Shown here: positions 40,326 to 48,576 of the stretch, in pieces | Position numbering within the stretch: the first letter of the stretch is position 1 | Layout: each line of letters begins with the position of its first letter | From: Cystobacter fuscus | Lineage (GTDB): Bacteria > Myxococcota > Myxococcia > Myxococcales > Myxococcaceae | Direction of reading: 5' to 3' | Length of the DNA: 64,000 nt | Assembly: GCF_002305875.1 (NCBI RefSeq) | Contig: NZ_CP022098.1 | Location: forward strand, 8,184,001 to 8,248,000 | The notes under the pieces: model-generated | Databases searched by the model: none | What the model was told of the DNA's origin: nothing | What the model saw: only the letters and a program-made list of their open reading frames with translations | Translations under genes and position numbers: made by a program

Positions 40326-41522
40326 TCATTCAATTCCTGGCATGGCCTGGATGCCCAGCTTTTCAATCTCTTCCAGGCTCAAGCCCGCTTCCTGGAGGAT
40401 CTCCCGGGAGTGCTGTCCCAGAGAGGGAGGAGGACGCAGCGGCGTGTCGCCCAGGCGCAGCGGCGTGAGCAGGTGGGTCACCGTTCTCCCCCGTGGGGTA
40501 TCCACGGACCGCGCGAACAGACCGCGGGCGCGCAGCTGGGCATCCGCGAGCACCTCGTCGCCTTCGAGTACGGGTTCGACACACACGTCCTGGCCGGTGA
40601 AGCGTTCCATCCAGTACGCCAGCGGATGCTCGGCGAACAGGCGCGTGAGCTCGGCCTTCACGCGCGCGCCCGCCTCGCCCGGGGAGTAGCCGTCGGCGAG
40701 CAGCTCGGGGCGGCCGAGCACCTCGCACACGCCGGCGAAGAACTTGGGTTCGAGGGCGCCCACGGAGAGGTAGCGGCCATCCGCGGTGCGGTAGAGCCCA
40801 TAGCCGGCGAAGCCGCCGTTGAGCACGTCCGCGCCGCGACGCAGGGGGGGCGCCTGGTCGCCGAGGAAGAGCCGCGCGGCCAGGTGCATGTGGAGGAAGG
40901 CCAGGGCGCCGTCCGTCATGGACACGTCCACGAAGCGACCCTGGCCGGTGCGCTCGCGCTCGTGGAGCGCCGCGAGCACGCCCACCAGCGCGAAGAGGCT
41001 GCCGCCGCCGATGTCGCCCACCTGCACGCCGGGAAAGGCGGGCGCGCCGTCCGCCTGTCCGCCGTAGCCGAGCACCCCCGCACGCGCCACGTAGTTGAGA
41101 TCATGCCCCGCCTGGAGCCTGTCCGGGCCCGTCTGGCCGTAGCCGGAGATGGCGCAGTAGACGAGCCGCGGGTGGAGCGCGTGCAGCGCGTCCCAGCCCA
41201 GCCCCAGGCGATCCATGACGCCCGGCCGGAAGCTCTCCACGAGCACGTCGTAGCCCCGCACCAGGCGCAGGAAGGCATCGCGGCCCGCGGGGGACTTGAG
41301 ATCGAGCGTGAGCGAGCGCTTGTTGCGGTTGAGCCCGTAGAACAGCGCGCTCTCGCCGCTGTCGCTCAGGGGAGGCATCTGGCGCAGGGGATCGCCCCCG
41401 GCGGGGTCCTCCACCCGATCCACCGTGGCGCCCAGGTCGGCGAGCACCAGCGTGGCGTACGGGCCCGGCAGCAGCCGGGAGAGATCCAGGACCTTGAGGC
41501 CAGACAGGGGAAGCGTGTTCAT
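40326..41522 (-). CDS. Alpha-methylacyl-CoA racemase (CaiB/BaiF family)
   Basis: A protein of 398 residues of the family III CoA-transferase fold. Catalytic residues match the racemase branch: His140 in GHDLNYVA and Asp170 in VGDIGGGS, exactly 30 apart as in the mycobacterial enzyme. SRLLPGPYATLVLADLGATVDRVE and LNRNKRSLTLDLKSPAG are family signatures. It interconverts the R and S 2-methyl configuration of acyl-CoAs. It lies 271 bases upstream of PKS-A on the same strand. A role in preparing a 2-methyl starter or handling the product is possible but unproven, and branched fatty-acid degradation is the conservative alternative. Confidence 0.9.
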   Translation of the reverse strand: MNTLPLSGLKVLDLSRLLPGPYATLVLADLGATVDRVEDPAGGDPLRQMPPLSDSGESALFYGLNRNKRSLTLDLKSPAGRDAFLRLVRGYDVLVESFRPGVMDRLGLGWDALHALHPRLVYCAISGYGQTGPDRLQAGHDLNYVARAGVLGYGGQADGAPAFPGVQVGDIGGGSLFALVGVLAALHERERTGQGRFVDVSMTDGALAFLHMHLAARLFLGDQAPPLRRGADVLNGGFAGYGLYRTADGRYLSVGALEPKFFAGVCEVLGRPELLADGYSPGEAGARVKAELTRLFAEHPLAYWMERFTGQDVCVEPVLEGDEVLADAQLRARGLFARSVDTPRGRTVTHLLTPLRLGDTPLRPPPSLGQHSREILQEAGLSLEEIEKLGIQAMPGIE

Positions 41523-41633
41523 GGGCGTGGGGGGGGGGCGAGGCGGAAAAAAAGAAGCGGCGCGAGCCCCAGAGGAGCGCGCGCCGCCCGAGGAAACACG
41601 CGGCCCGGAAGGGGGACGCGGCTTCCGGTGAGT

Positions 41634-41960
41634 CTAGCCCAGCAGCTTCGCCAGCTTCATGGCGAGGCCCATGTCCATGGGCTTGAACTTGATCTTCCCC
41701 TGCATGGCGGCCATCTGCGAGTTGAGCTTCTTCTCGGTGATCTTCACGAAGTCGTCGTTGCTCATGTAGACGGTCATCTTGGACGCGCCGTTGATGCCCT
41801 CGGACACCCAGCCCTCGGGCTTGGTACAGTCCAGCGTCCACTTGCCGCCGTTGTCGCCACTGATGTCGAAGTGGATGACCGCGTTGATCTCCTTGGCCAG
41901 CTCCGGCTTCTCCTTGAGGATGCTCGGGATGCGGCTCTCGATGATGTCCTTCGAGTTCAT
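41634..41960 (-). CDS. SCP2 sterol-carrier-type lipid-binding protein
   Basis: A 108-residue stand-alone SCP2 domain starting at MNSKDIIESRIPSIL with ribosome site aaggag. Signatures are FDISGDNGGKWTLDC, the MTVYMSNDDFVKI strand-helix and the C-terminal LNSQMAAMQGKIKFKPMDMGLAMKLAKLL. Such proteins bind acyl-CoAs or lipids in a hydrophobic tunnel. It lies upstream of the racemase gene on the same strand, 111 bases away, which hints at a shared acyl-CoA role. Confidence 0.9.
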   Translation of the reverse strand: MNSKDIIESRIPSILKEKPELAKEINAVIHFDISGDNGGKWTLDCTKPEGWVSEGINGASKMTVYMSNDDFVKITEKKLNSQMAAMQGKIKFKPMDMGLAMKLAKLLG

Positions 41961-42046
41961 GCTTGCTCCTTGGGGATTGATTGGTGAATCAATGCCGGGC
42001 AGGACCGTAATGATGGGTCCCGAGGAGGTCAAGCCAGCAAGCGGGT

Positions 42047-42499
42047 TCAGCGAGCGGTGCCGCGCGTGCCGCTGGCCAGGGCCCGGCGGACCATGTCGAG
42101 CAGATCACTCAATTCGAAGGGCTTGGCCAGGTGGCCCGTGGCGCCGATGTCCGTGGCCTTGAGGCCCACGTTGCGGTCGGCGCTCAGGACGATGATGGGG
42201 ATGTGGGCCACGCTGGGCCGCTGGCGCATGCGCTGGGCGAACTCCCAGCCGTCCATCACCGGCATCATCAGATCCAACAGGATGAGCTGGGGGGGATCGG
42301 GCTCGAGCCGTTCGAGAGCCTCCTTGCCATTGCGTGCCCGGCGGATCTCGAAGCCCTCGGCCTCGAGGATTTCCGACAGGGCCTCGAGGATGTCGGGGTC
42401 GTCATCGACCACCAGCACGACGTGGGAATCCTGGGGCTGAAGATTGGCGGAAGACAGATTCTTCTCCTCAAGTGATGCGCGGGCTCGATTTTCCCCCAA
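42047..42499 (-). CDS. Stand-alone receiver-domain response regulator
   Basis: A single REC domain with no output domain, about 150 residues. VVLVVDDDPDILEAL holds the acidic pocket, LILLDLMMPVMDGWEF the phospho-Asp, LSADRN the Thr/Ser site and GHLAKPFELSDLL the conserved Lys. The open frame begins at a TTG (42499); a shorter start nearer VVLVVDDD is possible, because a gaggag sequence lies inside the N-terminus. It is divergent from the kinase-like gene at 42597, and the two may form a phosphorelay pair. Confidence 0.88.
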   Translation of the reverse strand: MGENRARASLEEKNLSSANLQPQDSHVVLVVDDDPDILEALSEILEAEGFEIRRARNGKEALERLEPDPPQLILLDLMMPVMDGWEFAQRMRQRPSVAHIPIIVLSADRNVGLKATDIGATGHLAKPFELSDLLDMVRRALASGTRGTAR

Positions 42500-42596
42500 G
42501 GCGCGTCAAGGTGCGGGGGAAATCAGCCGGTCCGTGGAGCGGCGCAGCAGGCTCGTTGCAAAAGTGACAGAGCCGACCCACTCTGTACATCAACCC

Positions 42597-43619
42597 ATGG
42601 ACCAGGAGAGGGCAGGCGTGAGGTGTGAGTTGGAAAGACCCGGGGCGATGGGCGCCGACGAGCCTGGCTTCGCCATCCTGTCACGGCGCGGCCAGCTCCA
42701 GCCCCTGGACGAGCGGCTGAGCGCCCAGCTGGGACTGGAGCGTCTGCCCGAGACCGTGGGATCCGTGGCGGAGCTGATGGAGGCGGCGGGCTTCCTCCCC
42801 CGGGCGGGCGGAGAGCTGTGGGAGCGCGAGGATCGGCTGCTGCGGGTGGGCGAGCGGCCCATGGGCGATGGCGCGCGGCTGGTATGGGCCCAGCTCCAGG
42901 AAGACGACGCGACGCTCATCCACCGCCGCGTGCGCTACCTGGGCATGGCCTCGCACGATCTCCGGGGCGCGCTGGCCAACGTGCGCTCCTACGCGGCCCT
43001 GCTGCTCAACGGCCGCATCCCCCTGGAGGCCAAGGCCAGGCGTGGGTTGGAGACCATCCTGCGCAACACCGACAAGGCCCTGTCGTTCTCCCAGGACTTC
43101 TTCGACGCGAGCCGGGCCGATCTGGGCATGCTGGCGTGCGAGCGGGAGCGGCAGCCGCTCGAGCCCCTGCTTACCGCCGCGGTGGAGCGCCACCTGGAGG
43201 CGGCGGGCACGGCCAGCGTGGCGCTCGGCCTGGAGCTGCCGGGCGGTCCCCTGCCCGAGGTGGATGTGGACGCGGGGCGCGTCCAGCACGCCGTGGAGGC
43301 CTTCATCCGCCACCATCTGCTGCGCGCCCATGCCGGAGAACAACTCCGGGTGAGGGTCCAGCTCCAGGGACAGTGGCTGCGAGTGGAGGTCCGGCGGGAT
43401 GGGATCCCCGTACCGGACGAGGAGCTCGCCCTGGTGTTCGCCCGGGAGGAGCGCGCCTTCCGCGAGAAGAAGCTGGAGGATCCGCTGCGCCTGGCGCTCG
43501 CTCAACAGGAAGTGGAGGCGCTGGGAGGCTCGGTGGGGGCGAGCAGCGACGCGGGCGGCACGACGCTCTACCTCACCCTGCCCGCCATGCTCGCTACCTC
43601 CGCGGGCGTCCAGGTGTAG
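42597..43619 (+). CDS. Degenerate histidine kinase-like protein
   Basis: A protein of 340 residues. His120 in MASHDLRGALANVRSYAALL is a clear phospho-acceptor (H-box) helix. The ATPase part that follows is poor. The N-box, normally NLLxNA, reads VQHAVEAFIRHH without Asn. The G1 region is VRRDGIPVPDEEL rather than DxGxG. Only the last GGTTLYLTLP resembles the G2 end. It probably cannot bind ATP normally and may act as a phosphotransfer or phosphatase partner of the divergent response regulator. No membrane segments. ATG at 42597. Confidence 0.78.
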   Translation: MDQERAGVRCELERPGAMGADEPGFAILSRRGQLQPLDERLSAQLGLERLPETVGSVAELMEAAGFLPRAGGELWEREDRLLRVGERPMGDGARLVWAQLQEDDATLIHRRVRYLGMASHDLRGALANVRSYAALLLNGRIPLEAKARRGLETILRNTDKALSFSQDFFDASRADLGMLACERERQPLEPLLTAAVERHLEAAGTASVALGLELPGGPLPEVDVDAGRVQHAVEAFIRHHLLRAHAGEQLRVRVQLQGQWLRVEVRRDGIPVPDEELALVFAREERAFREKKLEDPLRLALAQQEVEALGGSVGASSDAGGTTLYLTLPAMLATSAGVQV

Positions 43620-43705
43620 TCCAGGTGTAAAGCACGCGTGTCTTGCTGGCGACCCACCCCACATGGGGCTATCCTGTGGCGCCGGTTTGTGCCAAGGAGG
43701 GCGCG

Positions 43706-43945
43706 ATGGGTCTGAAACCGATGGAGATTCTGTTGATCATGGGGGCGCTGCTCCTCCTCTTCGGAGGCTCGCGCCTGCCGCAGCTGGGCTCTTCCCTGGG
43801 GAGCGCCATCCGCAACTTCAAGCGGGGCTTCAGCGGTGAGGAGTCCGCGCCCGAGGAGAAGAAGCCCACGCCGACCTTCGCCGAGGGCTCCAATGGCGTG
43901 GACATGAAGGACGCCAACGCGCGCAGCGCCAGCCGTCAGGGCTGA
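43706..43945 (+). CDS. tatA: TatA/E twin-arginine translocase subunit
   Basis: A 79-residue protein with one N-terminal membrane helix (PMEILLIMGALLLLFGGSRLPQL), the FG hinge and the amphipathic helix LGSSLGSAIRNFKRGFSG, followed by a charged tail. This is the pore-forming TatA type. No tatB or tatC is nearby. The ATG at 43706 has a strong ribosome site (aaggagg). Confidence 0.93.
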   Translation: MGLKPMEILLIMGALLLLFGGSRLPQLGSSLGSAIRNFKRGFSGEESAPEEKKPTPTFAEGSNGVDMKDANARSASRQG

Positions 43946-43972
43946 GTCCTCCCGCGAACGTCATGTGGCTCG

Positions 43973-44013
43973 CGCCCGTGCGCTCCTCTCCAGACGAGGG
44001 GGCGACACGGGCG
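43973..44013. terminator. Long hairpin between convergent genes
   Basis: CGCCCGTG pairs with CACGGGCG, extended by an imperfect inner stem. It sits between the 3' ends of tatA and the convergent TPR gene and probably acts on both transcripts. Confidence 0.6.
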
Positions 44014-44033
44014 TCGTCGTTGCATCCCCCGCT

Positions 44034-44774
44034 CTACTTGAGCTTCTCCTCGATGCGGGCCCGCACCGCCTTCGCCTGGGCCTGGACGCGCTGACCCTCG
44101 GCGGGGTCATACGCCACGCTGCCCTGGAAGACCTTGAGGATGGCCTCGTGCGCCTGTTTCTCCTCGCCCTGCGCGAGGAGCGTGTCGGCCAGGAACATCC
44201 ACGCGCGCAGGTTGCCGGGGTGCGCCTCGAGCACCTTCTGGTAGAGCGCGGCGGACTTCTTCAAGTCCCGCTTGGGCCAGGGCAGCTCGTAGTGGTAGCG
44301 CCCCTTGATGAGCAGCGGCGCGCCGAAGTCGTACTGGGGATCGAGCTTGATCGCCGTGTCCAGGCGCTCGTTGTACTTGCCCTCCAGGCCCTCGCCCAGC
44401 GCCGTGAGGATGCCCACCGCCTGCGAGTAGGAGCCGATGCCCGCGGCGGAGAAGTAGTGGCCCTCGACGCGCCCGGGCGCCACCTTGCGCGCGCGGTCTC
44501 CCATCTCCCAGGCCTGCTTGCCGAAGCTCTTCTTGGTCTTCGAATCGGTGGCGCCATCCGCCTGCCACTGGAGGAGCCGGGCCGAGCGCCACAACAGCTC
44601 GTAGTCCTCGGGGGCCTCCTGGAGTGCCTTGTTCAACGTCTCGCCGAGCTGCTTCACCACGGCACCGTCCGCCCGCTTCGCGTACAGCGCGTCCATCGCG
44701 GACAGTTCATCGGGGGTGGCGGCCAGCCCGGGCAGGGCCATCAACAGGACGAGGGCGAGAGCAAGCGAGCGCAT
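44034..44774 (-). CDS. TPR protein resembling TatT (TRAP-transporter-associated)
   Basis: A 246-residue secreted protein with signal peptide MRSLALALVLLMALPGLAA. Helical repeats include YELLWRSARLLQW, VEGHYFSAAGIGSYSQAVGIL, YDFGAPLLIKGRYHYELPWP and NLRAWMFLADTLLAQGEE. The GxYSxAVG and RxYxxLPWPKRD motifs resemble the TatT family of TPR proteins that partner periplasmic TRAP binding proteins. No TRAP transporter genes are visible here, so the partner is unknown. Confidence 0.78.
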   Translation of the reverse strand: MRSLALALVLLMALPGLAATPDELSAMDALYAKRADGAVVKQLGETLNKALQEAPEDYELLWRSARLLQWQADGATDSKTKKSFGKQAWEMGDRARKVAPGRVEGHYFSAAGIGSYSQAVGILTALGEGLEGKYNERLDTAIKLDPQYDFGAPLLIKGRYHYELPWPKRDLKKSAALYQKVLEAHPGNLRAWMFLADTLLAQGEEKQAHEAILKVFQGSVAYDPAEGQRVQAQAKAVRARIEEKLK

Positions 44775-44884
44775 TCACGTCGTGTTAGCACGCGATTTTC
44801 AAACGAGGAAGGCGGCCCCCGCGGTGCTTCAGGCACCTCGAGGACCGCCTCGATGAGCTGTGAACATGGAACCCGCCCTCGCGC

Positions 44885-45634
44885 TCAGGCGGCGTCGGCC
44901 GGGTTGACGGCGTCGAACTCCTCGTCCTGGTTGAAGGCCGCCAGGTAGCGCTCGAGGAAGTTCTTCGTCTTGAGCTCCACCTGCCGCACGCGCTCGCGCG
45001 ACACGCCCCAGCGCTGGCCCAGCTCCTCGAGCGTGCGCGGTTTGTCCTGCGTGAGCCGCTCCTGGAGGATGTCCCAGCCCAGATCGCCAATGCGCTTGCG
45101 AACCTTGGACAGGGCCTCCTGAACCTCCCCATCCTGCTCGCGCGACAGGAAGATGGCCTGGGGCGACGGCCCCGAGTCCTCCAGCCGATCCAGGAAGGTC
45201 GTCTCGCCTTCCTCGTCGATGCTCGCGTCGAGCGAGAAGTCCATCATGCTGCCGCGCTCGGCCTCGCCGCCGCGCACCTGGCTGCGGTTGTCCTTGAGGT
45301 AGCGGGTGATGTAGGCGCGGATCCACCACACCGCGTAGGTGGCGAAGCGCACGTTCTTCTTCGGATCGAAGTGCTCGATGGCCTTCATCAAGCCCACGTT
45401 GCCCTCCTGGATGAGGTCATCCAGGCGAGCCCCACGGTTGGCGAACTTCTTGGCCACCGCCACCACGAACGCCAGGTTGCTCGTGGCGAGCGTCTGCCGC
45501 GCCGCTTCATCGCCCTTGCGGGCACGCCCAGCCAGCTCGTACTCCTGCTCCCGGGTCAACTGCGTGTGATCCCCGAGGTGACGCAGATAGTGCGAAAGGC
45601 CCTCGGCTCCGTACTTCATCGTCCTGGTTGCCAT
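44885..45634 (-). CDS. RpoH-like alternative sigma-70 family factor
   Basis: A 249-residue group 3 sigma factor. Region 1.2/2 is ELAGRARKGDEAARQTLATSNL, with core-binding LDDLIQEGNVGLMKAIEHFDP and -10 recognition RFATYAVWWIRAYITRYL. Region 4.2 is RTLEELGQRWGVSRERVRQVE. The size and RFATYAVWWIRAYI pattern resemble heat-shock type factors, of which myxobacteria have several (SigB/SigC-like). The exact orthologue cannot be told from sequence alone. No anti-sigma gene is adjacent. Confidence 0.92.
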   Translation of the reverse strand: MATRTMKYGAEGLSHYLRHLGDHTQLTREQEYELAGRARKGDEAARQTLATSNLAFVVAVAKKFANRGARLDDLIQEGNVGLMKAIEHFDPKKNVRFATYAVWWIRAYITRYLKDNRSQVRGGEAERGSMMDFSLDASIDEEGETTFLDRLEDSGPSPQAIFLSREQDGEVQEALSKVRKRIGDLGWDILQERLTQDKPRTLEELGQRWGVSRERVRQVELKTKNFLERYLAAFNQDEEFDAVNPADAA

Positions 45635-45840
45635 GATTTCGCGTCCTCCGTTGCCTTCACGATTCGGACGCGCCCACCCCCGTCTCCGCGTCCACTCTTG
45701 GAGTTAAGACGCATGACGGCCCGGAGGGTTTCTCGGTTCCACAACAGGGAAGTATTTGTTCTGCTTACCCTGTCCACAAGTCGCACGACAATGTTCGCTC
45801 CAACGACTTGGAGTGAAACGAACCCACTCCTTCCATAGCG
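45635..45840. promoter_or_regulatory. Upstream region of the sigma gene with a dyad and repeated CTTGGAGT
   Basis: CTCCAA-cgac-TTGGAG forms a dyad at 45798-45813. A CTTGGAGTxAA element occurs twice, at about 45697-45707 and 45807-45817. They could bind a regulator of the sigma gene, or the dyad could be a weak 3' hairpin of the upstream oxidase gene. No gene is present. Confidence 0.3.
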
Positions 45841-47271
45841 TCACGGCCGCCTGGGCGCTGGAAAGATCTTCTCCGGATTCAGGAGCCCCGAAGGGTCGAA
45901 GAATTCCTTCAGCCGGCGTTGCAGGGAGAGGACGCCCTCGGACTGCTCCATCGCCAGATATTCCCGCTTGGCGTGTCCCACACCATGCTCGCCTGTGATG
46001 GTGCCACCCATGGCGACGGTGATTTCCAACATCCGTTGGATGCCCTTCTCCACGAGCGCGCGCTGGTGCGGACCGTCGTAGAGCAGGTTGGCGTGCAGGT
46101 TGCCGTCTCCCGCGTGGCCGTAGGTGGCGACGAGCAGACCGAGCTCCTCACCCATGTCCTTGAGCGCCCGGATGATGTCGGGAATACGGGAGCGGGGAAC
46201 GGCGATGTCCTCGGAAATCTTGTGAGGCCGCAAGGCCCGGAGGGCCGGGGAGACCAGGCGGCGCGCCGTCCACAGCCGCTCCCGTTGGGACTCGTCCTGG
46301 GCCACGAGCACCTCCCGCGCCCCCTCCCGCTCGCAGATCTCCCCGAGCCAGGTGAGCTCCGCGAACAGGCCCTCCTCCACGTTGCCATCCACCTCGGCGA
46401 TGACGGCCGCTCCCGCGCCCTCGGGGAAGGGAAAGCCGCGATGACGCACGGCGTGAAGGGCCGTGTCATCGAGGAGCTCCAACGTCCGGGGGAGGATTCC
46501 CTCCTTCAGGACGGTGGTGATGGCGCGCGCGGCGGCGTACACCGAATCGAAGACGACGAGAGCCGTCTTCACGTACCGGGGCCGGGGCACGAGCTGGACG
46601 GTGATCTCCGTGGCCACCCCGAGCGTTCCCTCCGAGCCCACGAACAGGCCCACCAGATCGTAGCCCGCCACGCCCTTGAGCGTGCGGCGGCCCACGCGCA
46701 GCACCTCGCCCGAGGGCAGCACCCACTCCAGGCCGATGACGTAGTCCCGGGTGACGCCATACTTGAGCGCCCGCGGGCCTCCAGCGTTCTCCGCCACGTT
46801 GCCGCCCAGGGTGCAGAACTCCCAGGAGTTCGGGTCCGGTGGATAGAAGAGCCCCTGGGCTTCCACCGCCTTCATGAAGTCACCGGTGATGACGCCCGGC
46901 TGAGCCACCGCCGTCATGTCCTCCACCGACACCGAGAGGATGCGGTTCATGCGCTCCAGGCTCACCGCCACGCCGCCTCGTAGGGGCAGCGAGCCACCAC
47001 TCTTGCCACTGCGCGCCCCACAGGGCGTGAAGGGCACACCGAGCGACTGGCAGGTGCGGAAGACGGCGGACACCTGGACCGTGTCCTCGGGAAACACCAC
47101 GAGGTCCGGGGGATAGACGCCCGAGTCGGACTCGTCCCGGGCGTAGCGCTCCAGGGTGGGCGCGTCGCGGCGCACCTGGCCCCCGGACAGCACCGCCACC
47201 AGCGCCGCGTGGGCTCGCTCCATCAGCGCGGGATCGGGTCTCGGAAAGGTACGCTCCGCGGGCAGGCTCAT
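45841..47271 (-). CDS. GlcD-type FAD-linked oxidase (glycolate/D-lactate dehydrogenase-like)
   Basis: A protein of 476 residues from the ATG at 47271, which has ribosome site ggaggg. It has a PCMH-type FAD-binding domain: PCGARSGKSGGSLPLRGGVAVSL, NSWEFCTLGGNVAENAGGPRALKYG and GLFVGSEGTLGVATEI. The C-terminal substrate domain has YGHAGDGNLHANLL and GTITGEHGVGHAKREYL with the metal-binding histidines. The enzyme oxidises a 2-hydroxy acid. No GlcE/GlcF subunits are adjacent, so it may be a stand-alone D-lactate-type dehydrogenase. Confidence 0.93.
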   Translation of the reverse strand: MSLPAERTFPRPDPALMERAHAALVAVLSGGQVRRDAPTLERYARDESDSGVYPPDLVVFPEDTVQVSAVFRTCQSLGVPFTPCGARSGKSGGSLPLRGGVAVSLERMNRILSVSVEDMTAVAQPGVITGDFMKAVEAQGLFYPPDPNSWEFCTLGGNVAENAGGPRALKYGVTRDYVIGLEWVLPSGEVLRVGRRTLKGVAGYDLVGLFVGSEGTLGVATEITVQLVPRPRYVKTALVVFDSVYAAARAITTVLKEGILPRTLELLDDTALHAVRHRGFPFPEGAGAAVIAEVDGNVEEGLFAELTWLGEICEREGAREVLVAQDESQRERLWTARRLVSPALRALRPHKISEDIAVPRSRIPDIIRALKDMGEELGLLVATYGHAGDGNLHANLLYDGPHQRALVEKGIQRMLEITVAMGGTITGEHGVGHAKREYLAMEQSEGVLSLQRRLKEFFDPSGLLNPEKIFPAPRRP

Positions 47272-47284
47272 GCCGCTCCCTCCT

Positions 47285-47908
47285 TCATCGGCGCGGGAGC
47301 GCCAGGCGCGTCCACAACTCCCGGCGCATGGCTCCGTCCCGTCGCAACAAACCTTCATACGCCTCCGCGTGCGTGCGAGCATCCCGCTGCCGGGGCCCCC
47401 GAATGCGCAGGCACGCCTGCTCCGCCTCGATGATGCAGGCGGTGGCGGGGCTGCCGAGCACGCTCGCCAACGACGCGGCCACCTCGCGCGCCAGGTCCTC
47501 CTGGAGGATGAGCCGGTGCGCGAAGCAGTCCACCAGCGTGCTCAGCCGCCCGAAGCCCACCACCCACTTCGCCGGCACATAGGCCACGTGGGCCCGGCCC
47601 TCGAAGGGCAGCAGGTGGTGCGGACACATGGACTGGAAGCGCAGGTCCGTCACCACCACCAGCTCCCCGGACGAGCCCCGCGGCGCGCGAATCAACTCCC
47701 CCAGCGCCTCCTCGGGCGTCTGGGCGTAGCCGTCGAGGAACTCCGTCGCCCACGCCTCCGCCACCCGCTCCGGCGTCTCGTGGAGGTTGGGATCCGCCTC
47801 CTGGGAAAGTCCCGCCGCGCGCAGGAAGTCCTGGATGGCCACGGCCATGGCGGCCCGATCCGGCTTCACGACCCGCGCGCCCTCCTTCGTGACTCGGCGA
47901 TTTCCCAC
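47285..47908 (-). CDS. folE: GTP cyclohydrolase I-type protein with His-to-Gln change
   Basis: A protein of 207 residues. The GTG at 47908 is best placed relative to the ribosome site aggagg. FolE signatures are SMCPHHLLPFEGRAHVAYVP (zinc Cys95, His97/98) and VGFGRLSTLVDCFAHRLILQEDL. The C-terminal zinc/catalytic segment, usually EAxHxCMxxRG, reads EAEQACLRIRG. The zinc Cys166 is kept, but the His equivalent to E. coli His179 is Gln164. Its reaction would be the first step of folate/pterin synthesis. The substitution raises doubt about full activity. It lies 13 bases upstream of the oxidase gene. Confidence 0.85.
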   Translation of the reverse strand: MGNRRVTKEGARVVKPDRAAMAVAIQDFLRAAGLSQEADPNLHETPERVAEAWATEFLDGYAQTPEEALGELIRAPRGSSGELVVVTDLRFQSMCPHHLLPFEGRAHVAYVPAKWVVGFGRLSTLVDCFAHRLILQEDLAREVAASLASVLGSPATACIIEAEQACLRIRGPRQRDARTHAEAYEGLLRRDGAMRRELWTRLALPRR

Positions 47909-48042
47909 TGACACACCTCCTGGTCGTTCCCTTGGACCCCAACACGACAGCGGGTGCAACCTATAGCGAAGCCCGCGTGGGATCTCCCGGGAAGACCCGC
48001 CCCCGGAATGAAGAGCGCGTCCCGCCGTTCACCCTCCCACCC

Positions 48043-48071
48043 TTGACACGCTCCGGGCGCGTCAGTAGAGC
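48043..48071 (+). promoter_or_regulatory. Candidate promoter with internal dyad for the metal-uptake operon
   Basis: TTGACA, 17 bases, then TAGAGC, 18 bases before the first start codon. Between them an imperfect dyad (TGACACGC-tccgg-GCGCGTCA, 48044-48064) overlaps the -35 and is well placed for repression, for example by a Zur-like protein. Confidence 0.45.
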
Positions 48072-48089
48072 CCTCTGATCCCCTGGCCC

Positions 48090-48509
48090 ATGCGCTCCCG
48101 AGCCCATACTGCTGGACCCCTCATCGCCCCCCTGCTGGTGGTGCTCTGGGTGCTCCAGTCCGTGCTCGCCCTCGCGCACTTCCAGGGTCACTCGCACCGC
48201 TACTGTGCCGTGCACGGCGCCCTCGAGGAGGCCCCTTCCAGCGGAGGCTCCGTACGCTGGGTGCGCTTCCAGGAAGAACGGGCCGTGGAGCGGCAGTCGG
48301 CCGCATCCGAGGGCGCACTGCGGCACGAGACGTGCGACGTCCTCTCCTCCAGCGAGCGCCCCCAATGGGCCGGGAACCCCGCGCCGGCGGCGACCCTCGT
48401 CGCGACCTGCATCGAGGTGAACCCACCCGTCAGCGAGTCTCCCCGAGCGCTGTCCTCGCTGTCCGTCCTCGACCTGGCGCCCAAGGTGTCTCCTCCGGCG
48501 CGCGCCTAG
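48090..48509 (+). CDS. Small membrane-anchored protein, paralogue of 58881-59291
   Basis: A 139-residue protein with one N-terminal hydrophobic segment (PLLVVLWVLQSVLALAHF), then HSHRYCAVHGALEE, a second Cys pair region (HETCDVL, VATCIEV) and the ending LAPKVSPPARA. The same plan (H-x2-R-x-C-x2-HG, later Cys, LAPKxSPP end) is seen at 58881-59291. His and Cys placement suggests metal binding outside the membrane. First gene of the metal-uptake operon. No named family is recognised; it resembles DUF2946-type small proteins in style only. Confidence 0.7.
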   Translation: MRSRAHTAGPLIAPLLVVLWVLQSVLALAHFQGHSHRYCAVHGALEEAPSSGGSVRWVRFQEERAVERQSAASEGALRHETCDVLSSSERPQWAGNPAPAATLVATCIEVNPPVSESPRALSSLSVLDLAPKVSPPARA

Positions 48510-48576
48510 CCGCGTCGAAGCGAGGTCTTGGGTCGACGTCCGCCCCCGGGCGACGTCCTGGTTCGAGGAGTATCAC

